NCBI RefSeq assembly: GCF_022458985.1
Contig: NC_061775.1
Coordinates: 28,442,319 to 28,506,318 of the forward strand
From: Mugil cephalus
Lineage: Eukaryota > Chordata > Actinopteri > Mugiliformes > Mugilidae
Direction of reading: 5' to 3'
DNA: 64,000 bases
The position numbers were made by a program, and so were the translations under genes. Each line of letters begins with the position of its first letter. Position 1 is the stretch's first letter. Positions 24,981 through 35,285 of this stretch are shown piece by piece. The notes beneath the pieces were generated by a model that saw only the letters and a program-made list of their open reading frames with translations, made no database searches and was not told the origin of the DNA.

Positions 24981-25170
24981 GGAACATTTATTCTGAAAGA
25001 CTCACAGACTCACACACTGGACACAAGGACTCAACACCATCAACACTTTCACATCATCCATCTCTGTGTAATTGGGGGGTAACAAGCCAATGAATAGTGG
25101 GAGTGGAGCTGGAGACTGATAAACATCTCATCCAACCAGACAATAAAACTCAACAGGTCCCTGAGGAACC

Positions 25171-25193
25171 GGGGGGGGGGGGGGGGGGGGGGG
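25171..25193. repeat. Poly(G) tract of 23
   Basis: Uninterrupted G run. A shorter poly(C) of 15 lies at 25833-25847. Confidence 0.95.
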
Positions 25194-26092
25194 TCTGTTC
25201 CCAGGAAACAGGAACACGTTTAAACATTTAAACATTCAAACATTTAAAGATCTTTGTTTTTGTACTACAATTTTGTACATAATGTATATTTTGTTATATT
25301 TTTATTCATTTTAATTTCCTCTAAAGTTGCAGACAATGTTCGGCACCTTTATATATTTTTGTTTCTTTCTATTTAATTTTACATTATACATTTTTCTTTC
25401 CACAGGCTCGTGTCTCAGCTTCCTCCTGCTCAACAACAAACTGTTTTTAATGTTTTTTTTTTTATCTTTAATGTCCAAATAACCAAATCAAATCAGGTGA
25501 TTCTGGATACGTGGGTTTTGGGAGGATCTGAAGAGTGAATGTGACCTGATGTTGTGGAGTTCAGTAAATTATAAATACGTCCCATAGGAAACTTCTCTAT
25601 GCAGATAATTAGTTATATTTATTTACCTGTGAAACCAGATGAAACTAATGAGCTGATTAAACTACAAACACGAAGGAACCAAACATTAAATCCAGCGACT
25701 CACTGTTTATGGGACATGAACTCCGGACCAGACCAGCAGCATCCGTTACCGTGGTGATCTGACTCTGTTACCGTGGTGACTTGGTGATGGGTGACTGGAG
25801 CTGATGAGTTGACCCAGCATCTCTAATTGAATCCCCCCCCCCCCCCCAGCTCCTCAGGGACCTGTTGAGTCTCTGTCGTCCCCTGTGGGACCGTCTGATT
25901 GGTCGAGATGTTTATCAGTCATCATTGGCTTGTTTGTTACCCCCCCCCTCGCCCCGCCCCCCCAGATCGTACTGTGGGAAAACTTCCTGCCGCCGCTCAC
26001 ACAGGAGCTTCCTGTTTAACGAGGAGGCGGCGACGGCCACCACAGAAGAAGAATCAATAAATCAATAGATAATAAATCTTCACCTGTGAGTT

Positions 26093-26164
26093 CAACTAGA
26101 AATTAAATTAAATTAAATTAAATTAAATTAAATTAAATTAAATTAAATTAAATTAAATTAAATA
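26093..26164. repeat. (AAATT)n pentanucleotide repeat
   Basis: About 13 units of AAATT, followed by purine-rich DNA to about 26400. Confidence 0.95.
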
Positions 26165-26699
26165 CTTTTATTTTATTTTTTGAGGGGGAGACCAACAAGG
26201 AATAAGTAAAATGACACTGGAGACAAAGACGCGAGGAAGAGAAGGAAAGGAAGCAGAAAGGCTGGAAGGAGAAGGAGGAGAAAGAGGAGGAGGGAAGGAG
26301 ACGAGAAGAAGGGAACTGAGGGAAGGAGAAACAGAGGAGGGAGGAGGTGAAGGAGGTGATGGAGGAAGAGAGAAGGAATAAAGGAAGAGAATTCTTCTTC
26401 TGACTGAGACTGAAAGATGGATGATATGAAGTAGAACAGCTACACATTTACAACAGAGAAGAAGAACAGAAAATAAATAGATTTTAGATGTAAATGTAAA
26501 ATGATGATGCGAATGCTTCTCACTAAAACTCTAAAACCACAGGAAGGAGAAATAAGGAAAAAGAAAAGGAGGCGGTTGGTTTTAAATCCAAAGACTTTAG
26601 AATAAAATCTCTTGTTGTTGCTTCGTGTGTGAAGGTGCAGAGTTGGTGACACCTGCTGGAGACATGATGGTACTGCACCTCCACCACTCAATAACCAGT

Positions 26700-26948
26700 A
26701 GTTTGGTTCTGGTTTGGTCTGGTCTGGTTTGGTTCTGGTTTGGTTCTGGTTTGGTTCTGGTTTGGTTCTGGTTCTGGTTTGGTTTGGTTCTGGTTTGGTT
26801 CTGGTTTGGTTCTGGTTCTGGTTTGGTCTGGTCTGGTTTGGTTTGGTTTGGTTCTGGTTTGGTTCTGGTTTGGTTCTGGTTTGGTTCTGGTTCTGGTTCT
26901 GGTTTGGTTCTGGTTCTGGTTCTGGTTTGGTTCTGGTTCTGGTTTGGT
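26700..26948. repeat. Minisatellite of GGTTCT and GGTTT words
   Basis: About 250 bp of 'ggttctggttt' with 5, 6 and 11 bp sub-periods. It yields Trp/Phe/Leu/Val frames on one strand and Asn/Gln/Thr/Pro frames on the other, none of which is a gene. It sits at the 5' edge of a Tc1 fragment. Confidence 0.95.
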
Positions 26949-27300
26949 CTGGACACTGGACAAACATTGGGCAAAGCAACACAACAATGTGGAACGTCCT
27001 GAATGAGAAAGAAACTACTGGTGAACTGAGCAACAGACGTGGAACAGGTCGGAAAACAACAGCAGTTAATGACAGAAATATAGTGAGAGCTGAAGAAAAA
27101 CCCAGAACATCCAAACCCAAAACAGTCAAAATATACAAACCAGTCATCAGCAGGAAGAACCAGAGAACAGACTGAAACATGCAAAGAAGAACAGAGATGA
27201 GACACAAACGTTCTTCTGACTGATGAGACCAGATTCATCTCTACCACAGTGATGGAGAAAGGCCAAAGAGCAGAGTGGTGTGAAACAAACAGAGATAAAT
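26949..27300 (+). mobile_element. Fragment of a second Tc1-like transposase family
   Basis: Between 26990 and 27175 the translation contains TGELSNRRGTGRKTTAVNDR, typical of the linker between the two helix-turn-helix parts of Tc1-like transposases. Further on, 'gactgatgagaccagattcatctctacc' near 27219 matches the DETRFIS region. The segment is frameshifted and truncated. It differs from copies A and B. Confidence 0.75.
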
Positions 27301-28460
27301 TATTAAGTTATTTATTTACCAGGAAATAAAAGCTGATGTTCTGAACTCTGGTCTCATCTTTTCATCTTAAACCCAAAAGTCTCCAGTGAAAAACAGAAAC
27401 AACAGAAACAGAAACAACAGAAACAGAAACAGGAGATTTACCTCGTTGTTCTAATACTTTGGAGACTCTACATGTCAGGATTATAATTAAAACATGCATA
27501 CGTTTTAATATTTTAAGATTTATGTATTTTATTTTATTATTATGGATGTTTCACGTGTTTTTATATCATATTTCAAAAGTATTTTGTATATATATATTTT
27601 TTGTGAATGTCTTTGTTAATTTTACTATTATTACAGTTGTTGTTTTTTGCTGATCAATTTACAAATATTTTTCACAAATGTATTTAATTTAATTCGATCA
27701 TTTTATTACAGGTGATTAATGTCACATGTAGTTAATATTAAAGTTAAGACGGTTTCACCAGATAAACTTCAAGTTAAAAGATGAAGCAGAAGGTTTGATA
27801 TTTATATATATTTGACATTTTTTTATTTAGATTTTTTTAGCTATTAATAGACAAAAAATTTATATTTTAGATCATAGAAATTTTCCCAATAATTTGACAT
27901 ATTTTATTTTCATTGCACATTATTTAGTTGGACAATGAACAAATGTTTTCCTGAAATTTACTTTTTTCCCCCATTTTTTTCCGACAGATTTCAACAGAAC
28001 CTCAGAGCAGAAACAGTGACGTTCATTTCGTTTTTTTATTCAAAATTAGACATTCTTGTTAAGTAGTATAAATGTTGTCCTCATGGTGGCGCTAGAGAAA
28101 AAAAAGTCCCAAAACAAAGAGGCTCCGGGTTCATCATGAACATCACACGCCTCCACCAGAAGTTCGGTTTCCTGTGGGACCGAGTGGAGGATCCACGGAC
28201 CCACGAGGGGGAAGCAGCTCAGTAGTTTAAAGCACAAAATGCTCAGAAGGAAAAAAATACCACAAAAGAAACTCTTAGAAAAAAGGAAATAATGATAAAG
28301 AAGAAGGAGACGAGTCCCGTCCTCGTGGATCATCTGGTCTCTGATTATCTGCTCAGCAGCAGCTCAGGTTTCTTTGGTTAGTGACTGATTTTGGTCCTTT
28401 CTTCTTCCTGTAGTCGTCTCCATTGATCCGTGATCAGCTGACGGTCGACCAATCAGAGGA
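27300..28460. other. Intergenic, no gene recognised
   Basis: AT-rich DNA with small direct repeats (AACAGAAACAG at 27395-27432). No exon was recognised. Confidence 0.6.
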
Positions 28461-28471
28461 CTCACCTGAAC

Positions 28472-28735
28472 AGAGACAAACACAGACACAAACACAGACA
28501 CAGACACAGACACAGACACAAACACAGACACAAACACAGACAACACAGACACAAACACAGACACAAACACAGACAACACAGACACAAACACAGACACAAA
28601 CACAGAGACAAACACAGACACAAACACAGAGACAAACACAGAGACAAACACAGACACAAACACAGACACAAACACAGACACAAACACAGACACAAACACA
28701 GACACAAACACAGACACAAACACAGACACAAACAT
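28472..28735. repeat. (ACAGACACAA)n minisatellite
   Basis: About 265 bp of ACAGACACAA and ACAGACAC units. It produces long Thr/Gln or Val/Phe/Ser frames by itself. Confidence 0.95.
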
Positions 28736-29205
28736 TAATCAGCTGATCAAAGGTCCTTCAACAATCAGCTGATGATTTTATCTGACTTCATCCTCACATT
28801 AAAGCGTTTAAACATATGTTTTGTTTTATTTTTATTTTATTAAGTTTTTATTTTATTATTTGTTTGTTTATTTTATTTATTTTTATTTTATTCATTATAT
28901 TTACTTTAGTTTGTTTAACAAAACTTAGATTTTCTTATTTTTTTAATCATTTTATATGTGAAAATATTTATTAATACTAAGTTAAATAAATAAATGATAA
29001 TAAATTGCTGTAAAATATTCTGCAGATTTTATTTGGATATAAAATACTAATGATAGTTTTGTGAGTTTGTTTTGTTCGTCCAACAAAACTTTGATTTAAA
29101 AAAATAAAAATTATATATAATAATATTCATTAATACATTTTAAAATAACTATATTACAGTAACAATAAACAACACAATTATTTTTTATTTACACTGTAAA
29201 ATAAT

Positions 29206-29478
29206 TTATAATAATAATAATATTATCACCATTTTCAACAAATAGATTAAAATACATAAATAACTGAAATGGAAAAGTTTAATGTAATAATATTCATTAA
29301 TCACCTCTGCTTTAAAACAAACGTATTTCAGAGAGAATAATGAATCGAACCTTCGGAGGCTGCGAGCTTCGTACAGAGTGTCGTCCTCATCGCTCTCCAC
29401 CGCCTCCATCTCCACCGTGTCGTCGTAGTTTGACAGGAGCCCGTACTTCTTCCTCTGGGACGGTTTCTTCAACCACGA

Positions 29479-29528
<50 letters not shown>

Positions 29529-29645
29529 CCATCATCATCATCTATCTCATCCATCATCATCATCATTCACTCATCATCATCATCATCATCATCATCTCTC
29601 ATCATCATCATCATCATCACTCATCATCATCATATCTCATCATCA

Positions 29646-29676
<31 letters not shown>

Positions 29677-30165
29677 CCTCATCATCATCATCATCACCAT
29701 CATCACCATCATCACCATCATCATCACCTTCATCATCGTCACCTTCATCATCATCATCATCACCATCATCACCATCATCACCATCATCATCATCATCATC
29801 ATCACCATCACACACACAGAACTATCATTTAAAAACTTCATGCTGAACATTTAAACATCACCAGGGAGAAACTAAGGCTTAAATCAGGCTTTTTGTGAAT
29901 GGAGTTTGGTTTGACCCTTAAAAAAACGACTAAAACAAACTATTTAGAAGAGGAAACATGACGAGTGACGCTGCCTTCACACAAACCTATGACTCCTCAG
30001 TCTACATCAGCTCTACGACTGGAAGCAGACAGAGCCTTAAACTGGCTGGATTTTAAATGGAGTTTGGTGTGAAACTGCAATAATTTAACAGAGAGATTAA
30101 CAAGATTTTAAAAAGAATTATAATTTCCAGGTTAAGGATGTGAAATCCTAGATGGTGCAGTCAGT

Positions 30166-30244
<79 letters not shown>

Positions 30245-32382
30245 ACTGTACTTCTTTCCAGGAAACTACCTAAATGTCCAGATTAAACATTAATTCCAGA
30301 CTTGGTTAAAGAGTCTGAGCTCATGCTGCTTCTGGTTTAAAGGTTGAAATCATCTTTTTTGTGGCTTTAAACTGATGTTTCAGTCGTCGCTATTAAGCAA
30401 GAAGCTTGTTTCATGTGTGTTCGTGTAGAAAAACCAAACTGAAGATTGGTTAAAAAGAAATCACAGAAGAGAATAAATACTGAATATAAACCGTGTTAAA
30501 GTGGGAGAAGCTTCAAAGTGACAGATTTATATGATACATTTATATTTATCTATTTTTATTAAGGATTCATTTTATAATTTAGCAGTTATACTGATACAAT
30601 TCCACTGTTTTGTATCTCAATGAGTGCAAAAACTTTCACAACCTGTTTCTGGACCAAAGTCCATTGAAAAATCCACCGTTTTAACGTGTTTCCTCGTCCC
30701 CGCAGCTGTTTACTTCATAAAACATGAGTCACCGGTTTCCCTGAAGCTGGACGAGGATCCTCTTCCGCTCGGCTTTATCTAAACTAATAACATCTCAAAG
30801 AACTTCCCTCTCTTGTTTTGTAATCATAGTAATGCCGAATTAAAGAGCAGTCATCAAAGTTTAACAAAACTAAAGAAATCAGCTTTAACAGTTTATATAA
30901 CGAGGGTGAAATCGTAAAAGGTTAAAGTTGCGAAAGGAGTTTGGTGTGACGACAGCGAATCTATTTTTATTTAGGGAATAATGAAATAATGAATAGGCTA
31001 TGTTGATATGCTGATAAACTTAATATCTCAATAATGAAATCAGTGTTAGAAATACTAACATTTATTGCAAATAAGCTTATTCCTGCAAAATAACTGTATG
31101 TGGACAAACGCAGCACCAAACTCCATTCAAAAATTCAGTGTTTTAAAGTTTCCTCGCTTCCCAGCAGTTGTTCGCCTGGTAAAACAGGGTGTTTCTGTGT
31201 TGATCTAAAATAATATTAATGACGAATGAAATAGCGGCTACTTAAAAATGTATAAAAAGAAAATAATATAATTTACAGTTTATGTAACAACGGGGAAGTC
31301 TTAAAATGGTAACTTACGAATGAAGTTTGGTGTGACGATGTTAACTCTACAAACATTCATGGATTAATCTCATAATTTATACATTGTATCGATAGACTTA
31401 AGCTGTTTTATGTCTAAATAATCAAGCATTTACTAAAAATGGTCAAACTAACTTCAAATCATTTTATATCTATCAAATAACAGAACATGGACAAACGTTA
31501 CACCAAACCCCATTCAAAAATCCAGCGTTTTAAAGTTATCTCGCCTCCCAGCTGTTGTATACCTGATAAAACTGGGGTTTTATGTCTTGATCTAAAATAA
31601 TATTAATGACGAATTAAAGAGCGGCTATTAAGGATTTACATAAAGAAATTCTTGACTGTTTATAGCTTATATAGGAGAGGGGAACTCTTAAGATGGTAAA
31701 TTACGTATGGAGTTTGGTGTGACGATGTTAAATCTAAAAATATTTATCGATTAATCTTATAATATGTACAGTTTATCGATACAGTTGAACTTTTTGTTTC
31801 TAAATAATCAACCCTGTGCTAAAAATGATAAAACTAATTTTAAGTCAGGTTATATTAGGTCAAACAACAGCACATGGACAAGCGTGAAACCAAAGCCCAT
31901 TAAAAAAAACGGACTTTAAAGTTTCTTCACTTCCAACAACGTGTACATATTTACTACAACAGGACACATGAGTTTTCTGAAGCTTTAGGAATCACTCTTC
32001 ACTTCAGCTTCACTTAGTCTGAGAATTTCTGTAACTATTTCGGATATTTTGGACCCAATCCGAGTTGAAAGTAGGACGGTTCTTACCGCACAGCGCGAAT
32101 GAGGAAGTAGAAGACTCCGATCATGGTGATGCCGATGAGGACGTACAGGGCCCTCTGGATCATCGAGCCGTCCACGCCGATGTTCTTAAACAAGTTTTTA
32201 TAGTTCCCATCGCCGCCGTCGTGAGTGGAGTTCGTCCCGCTGGAGTTGGTCACGGCGGGTCGGGGCGCCGCGGTGCTGCCGGTGCTGCCGGTGCTACCGG
32301 AGCTGCCTCCATCCTCGGCCACGGACACGAACACCCAGCAAACCGAGACCAGAACCGCCGACAGAAATCCGCAAAAAGTCAT
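29206..32382 (-). CDS. fam174c: FAM174C-like small membrane protein
   Basis: Exon 1 (32382-32087) starts MTFCGFLSAVLVSVCWVFVS, a signal peptide. A Gly/Ser/Thr-rich luminal stretch with N-glycosylation sequons (NSS, NST) follows, then RALYVLIGITMIGVFYFLIR as a membrane segment at about residues 77-96. Exon 2 (from 29473) gives LKKPSQRKKYGLLSNYDDTV, then VESDEDDTLYEARSLRR, the cytoplasmic tail typical of FAM174 proteins. LKKP plus KYGLL plus SDED fit FAM174C better than A or B. The molecular role is poorly known. The joint R|LKKP needs an acceptor ending in TG at 29475-29474; no AG is available in the right phase. After SLRR the frame runs 36 more residues, rich in Tyr/Leu/Ile, to a stop at 29208-29206; this tail may be intron read-through, with the true end elsewhere. 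An earlier in-frame ATG at 32562 is less likely because the signal peptide begins at 32382. Confidence 0.82.
29478..29813. repeat. (CAT/ATC)n tract abutting the fam174c exon 2 acceptor
   Basis: About 335 bp of imperfect CAT repeats. On the gene's strand it reads (ATG)n right up to the exon, replacing any normal polypyrimidine tract. Confidence 0.95.
30164..30243. repeat. (TATC)n tetranucleotide repeat
   Basis: About 19 perfect TATC units in fam174c intron 1. Confidence 0.97.
30640..31990. repeat. Tandem array of about 390-bp units with inverted ends
   Basis: Three diverged copies and a partial fourth. Each copy opens with 'caccaaactccattcaaaaa' (near 30650, 31115, 31501, 31888) followed by 'ttttaaagtt'. 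Each closes with 'ggagtttggtgtgacga' (near 30940, 31323, 31710). Opening and closing motifs are inverse complements, so each unit looks like a MITE with ends of about 17 bp. Partial motifs also lie at 29898 and 30055, and a solo opening motif occurs at 10597. The array lies within fam174c intron 1. Confidence 0.75.
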
Positions 32383-32544
32383 TTTAAATCTGAAAAACAG
32401 TCCGCGCAGAAGGAGGAGACGGGATGGGACGGGGACAACTTCTGAACCGGTACCGGAGACTTCCTGGTACACGTCGCTTTGTTGACACAACGTAAAAAGC
32501 GTCATTAACGTCAAACAGAACACGCCCCCCAGTTTGACTGACAG

Positions 32545-32640
32545 GTGGAACCGCCCAACCAATCAGAGCGCACAGAGTCACCTGCAAGTCACTACCCAGG
32601 GTTTAGTGCGCGATGCCGATACTTCTTAACCACAGAGGCG
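32545..32640 (-). promoter_or_regulatory. Probable fam174c promoter
   Basis: Upstream of the fam174c start the strand carries an inverted CCAAT box (ATTGGTTGGGCGG on the minus strand at about 32552-32564) in GC-rich sequence. No TATA box was seen. Confidence 0.45.
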
Positions 32641-33559
32641 GAAGCGTCATGAGTCTGAATCTAAATCTGAATCTACATGAGTTTTCATCACCTTTAACTG
32701 TTTGGTTTTTTTTTTGCCTTTTGAACGATTAATCAGTTAAAATCCAGCAAATTTATCACTTAAGAACAAATGGAAACAAATTCTGTGTGATTGTTTGGAA
32801 ACTACAATACAATTATTAAAATAAATCTCTTCAAAGCACAAAATTATCACTTCGGCAGAGAGAAACTGAAACAGAAGCATCGATCTCATTACGTTGGTAT
32901 CGTCATTATCGACATTTGGAACAACAGTATGAACTAAAACAAAATGATTAAAAATATAAAAATATGTCTCAGATAGAAGCTGAACTTCAGACAGACACAT
33001 CACTGACTCTATAAGATGAAGAAGAGAAATCAATCAGGGAATTTGTGAAAGGAGTTGGTGCAGTTTGTTTTATGAGGGTCCAGTTTATACATGAATAATT
33101 ATACAACTGAAAAATGATTAGATTTATGGAAAGATTATGTGATTATTATAAGTGAGTTGACAACACATCAAAGTCAATTTAAAAAGATTTCAATCCACGA
33201 TGAGTTGAGCAGCTGTTCATCTGATCCTGAGTCTGTTTGGTTGATGCTGTTCCTAATATTGTGGCCACTGTTTGTGCCATTTTTACTGTTTTAATTTGAA
33301 ACTGTCAAAATGACTCTGGTTTATGGTTGAAATAAATCAAAGTCGATTAATGATTCTTTGATTTTATAAAAAGTATATATTTCTTCATCTCTATTTCTTG
33401 TACTTTTGTTCATTTGCTTAGACTATTTTCTATTTTATTTTACTAGATATTACTTATATTTCACTTTGAATTTATTTTATTTTATCTTTCTTTTTAGTTT
33501 TTTTAGTTGTGGTTTTTAATGGTCTTTCTTCTATGTGTAATTAAGGTGCTGTAAGATAA

Positions 33560-33710
33560 AATCTTCCTTTATTCATCCCACAGCGGAGAAATTCTCGTTG
33601 TTAACAGCAGCAGATATTCAACATTCAACATCACAAACAGTGCAAAAAAAATGTGACCACGTTATTTCCCCTGTGGATCATTAAAGTGTATCTAAGTCTA
33701 ATAAATCCAA
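33560..33710 (+). mobile_element. LINE-type 3' tail remnant
   Basis: The closing motif 'cccctgtggatcattaaagt' is like the 'cccc..gggatcaataaagt' ends of fish non-LTR retrotransposons. A closer match occurs at 63076-63098. Confidence 0.5.
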
Positions 33711-34540
33711 CATTTTCCTCCTTTAAGAAGAAAGAGAAGAAGTTTTTATTGTCATTAACTGGTGAAAAACAATAAAATACAGTTTGGCAGCTCTATTTAA
33801 ATAAAAATAGAAAGTATAGCAGCATAAAGATAAAAAGCACAGCTGCTAATGACCTTTAAAGATTCTGTTATTTTATTTCTCTGTAATTTAAATGTTCTGT
33901 CTGTAGCTGTCACATCATATTTCTCAATAAAAACAACATGAATCCACCTCTGAAAAAAAACAATAACCCTCAAAAGTTTCTGTTTCCGGTTCATTTTTAT
34001 TGATAACTTAGAAGCAGTCGAGCTCTTTCTTTTCATATTTGGCAAAAGTGGGATTTTTCTTTTTTATTTCAAACACAAATAAAACAAATAAAACTTATAC
34101 TCCACATTTACATTGTGTAACGTCCTAGAAACAGCATGTTAATATTTTTTTCTACTTTTTTTCCATAAATCTTTTAATTCAATTCAGTCTTAATCATAAA
34201 TACCAAAAGTTTGATTAAATTCACATTTTTAACTCTTTATATGTGTTGGTGATGACATCACAATGTTTTTTTATGAGAAAACAAAACACAAAAATTTGAA
34301 ATATTTTTAATGATCTAAATGCAAAGTGACGTCAGTGATTAGTAGCAGCACTGATTCTGATGTATTTATTTTATTTATTTATTTATTTATTGTAGTGTCA
34401 GATTAAAACAAATAAACAAACAACTCCCATTAAAACCGCTGCACTTTGTGTTTTTTCACACAACCTTTCAACCCACCGGATAAAAGACGTCGCTGAAAAC
34501 CCGTCTCGCGTGTGTTTGCGTGATTCTCGGCCCAGAGAGT

Positions 34541-34559
34541 TGCGGGTTTAATTCCCGCA
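34541..34559 (+). other. tRNA T-arm-like hairpin with B-box
   Basis: TGCGGG TTTAATT CCCGCA forms a perfect 6-bp stem with a 7-nt loop and resembles an RNA polymerase III B box. No acceptor stem or A box was found at tRNA spacing, so this is at most a tRNA-derived SINE remnant. Confidence 0.3.
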
Positions 34560-34619
34560 GTCTCCAGATGTCGTTTCTAATGTACAGTTAAGTATTTAGG
34601 TTATTTCTGTATTTAGCTG

Positions 34620-35285
34620 CGGTGATTGACAGCCCGGCGGACCAATGGGGGCGTGGCTCGGCTGCTCTGCGGGGCTGTGATTGGTTGGTTGGGGCGCGAG
34701 GGGCGGGGCTGAGAGATCTTTCCGCAGATCCAGCGGACATCTGGAGCAGCCCTGCCCGGGAATCAGACCCTCTCTCCCGGCCTGAGCTCCCCCCGCTCCC
34801 CGGTGGTCCAGACGCGGCTCCGCAGGGCGGATCTCCCCCGAGACCGAGGCTTCTGCTCCGGAGGGACGCGCCGAGGAAACACGGAGACCCGGAGCAGGTG
34901 ATGGACGGAGCGGATCCGACAGCCGAGCGTCTCTAGGCCCGTGTCTGGTCCTGGTGCTGCCTCTGGATCCTGGTTCGTGCTCCGGTCTGGATTAAAGAGC
35001 CCAGCCCGTCAGCCCGGTCCTTCTGCTCCAGGTGCTGGTTTCGATAAACGGTCCAGATCCAGAGTTTTTGCATCCTCTCCTCCTCCTCCTCCTCCTCCTC
35101 CTCCTCCTCCTCCTCCTCCTCCTCCTGGTCTGGATTAGAGCCCATCAGGATCATGAATCATCCGGCTCTGCTGCTCTAATCTGGGTTTTACCGAGCCGGA
35201 TTTACATCTCAGATCTGATCTGGGTTACTCTGCTCCTGGTTCCGATCGGGTCCCGGTCCTTCCCGGTGCTGGTCCTGCCGTCGTC
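34620..35285 (+). promoter_or_regulatory. camk4 promoter and 5' UTR, CpG-rich
   Basis: GC-rich, CpG-rich sequence with inverted CCAAT (tgattggttggttgg at 34678) and a GC box (gaggggcggggc at 34698), and no clear TATA box. A (CTC)n tract at 35078-35126 lies in the presumed leader. The main start codon is at 35286. Confidence 0.6.

Larger units (their letters stand above)
32641..34619. other. Intergenic between fam174c and camk4
   Basis: The two genes are divergent. Mostly AT-rich DNA without exons. A LINE-like 3' tail occurs at 33560-33710: 'tttattcatcccacagcggagaaattc' and then 'tttcccctgtggatcattaaagtgtatctaa'. Confidence 0.6.

Noticed and set aside
26597-27247. Long Pro/Glu/Gln/Thr-rich open frames on the minus strand and Trp/Phe/Leu/Val frames on the plus strand
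   Set aside because: They run through the GGTTCTGGTTT minisatellite and into a broken Tc1 fragment; frames are open only because of the repeat.
28364-28746. Thr/Gln and Val/Phe/Ser repeat proteins
   Set aside because: Pure consequence of the (ACAGACACAA)n repeat.
29340-29846. Ser/Ile/His-rich 168-residue frame on the plus strand
   Set aside because: Shadow of fam174c exon 2 and the CAT repeat.
34501-34570. Possible tRNA gene
   Set aside because: Only a T-arm-like hairpin; no acceptor stem, anticodon arm or A box at correct spacing.
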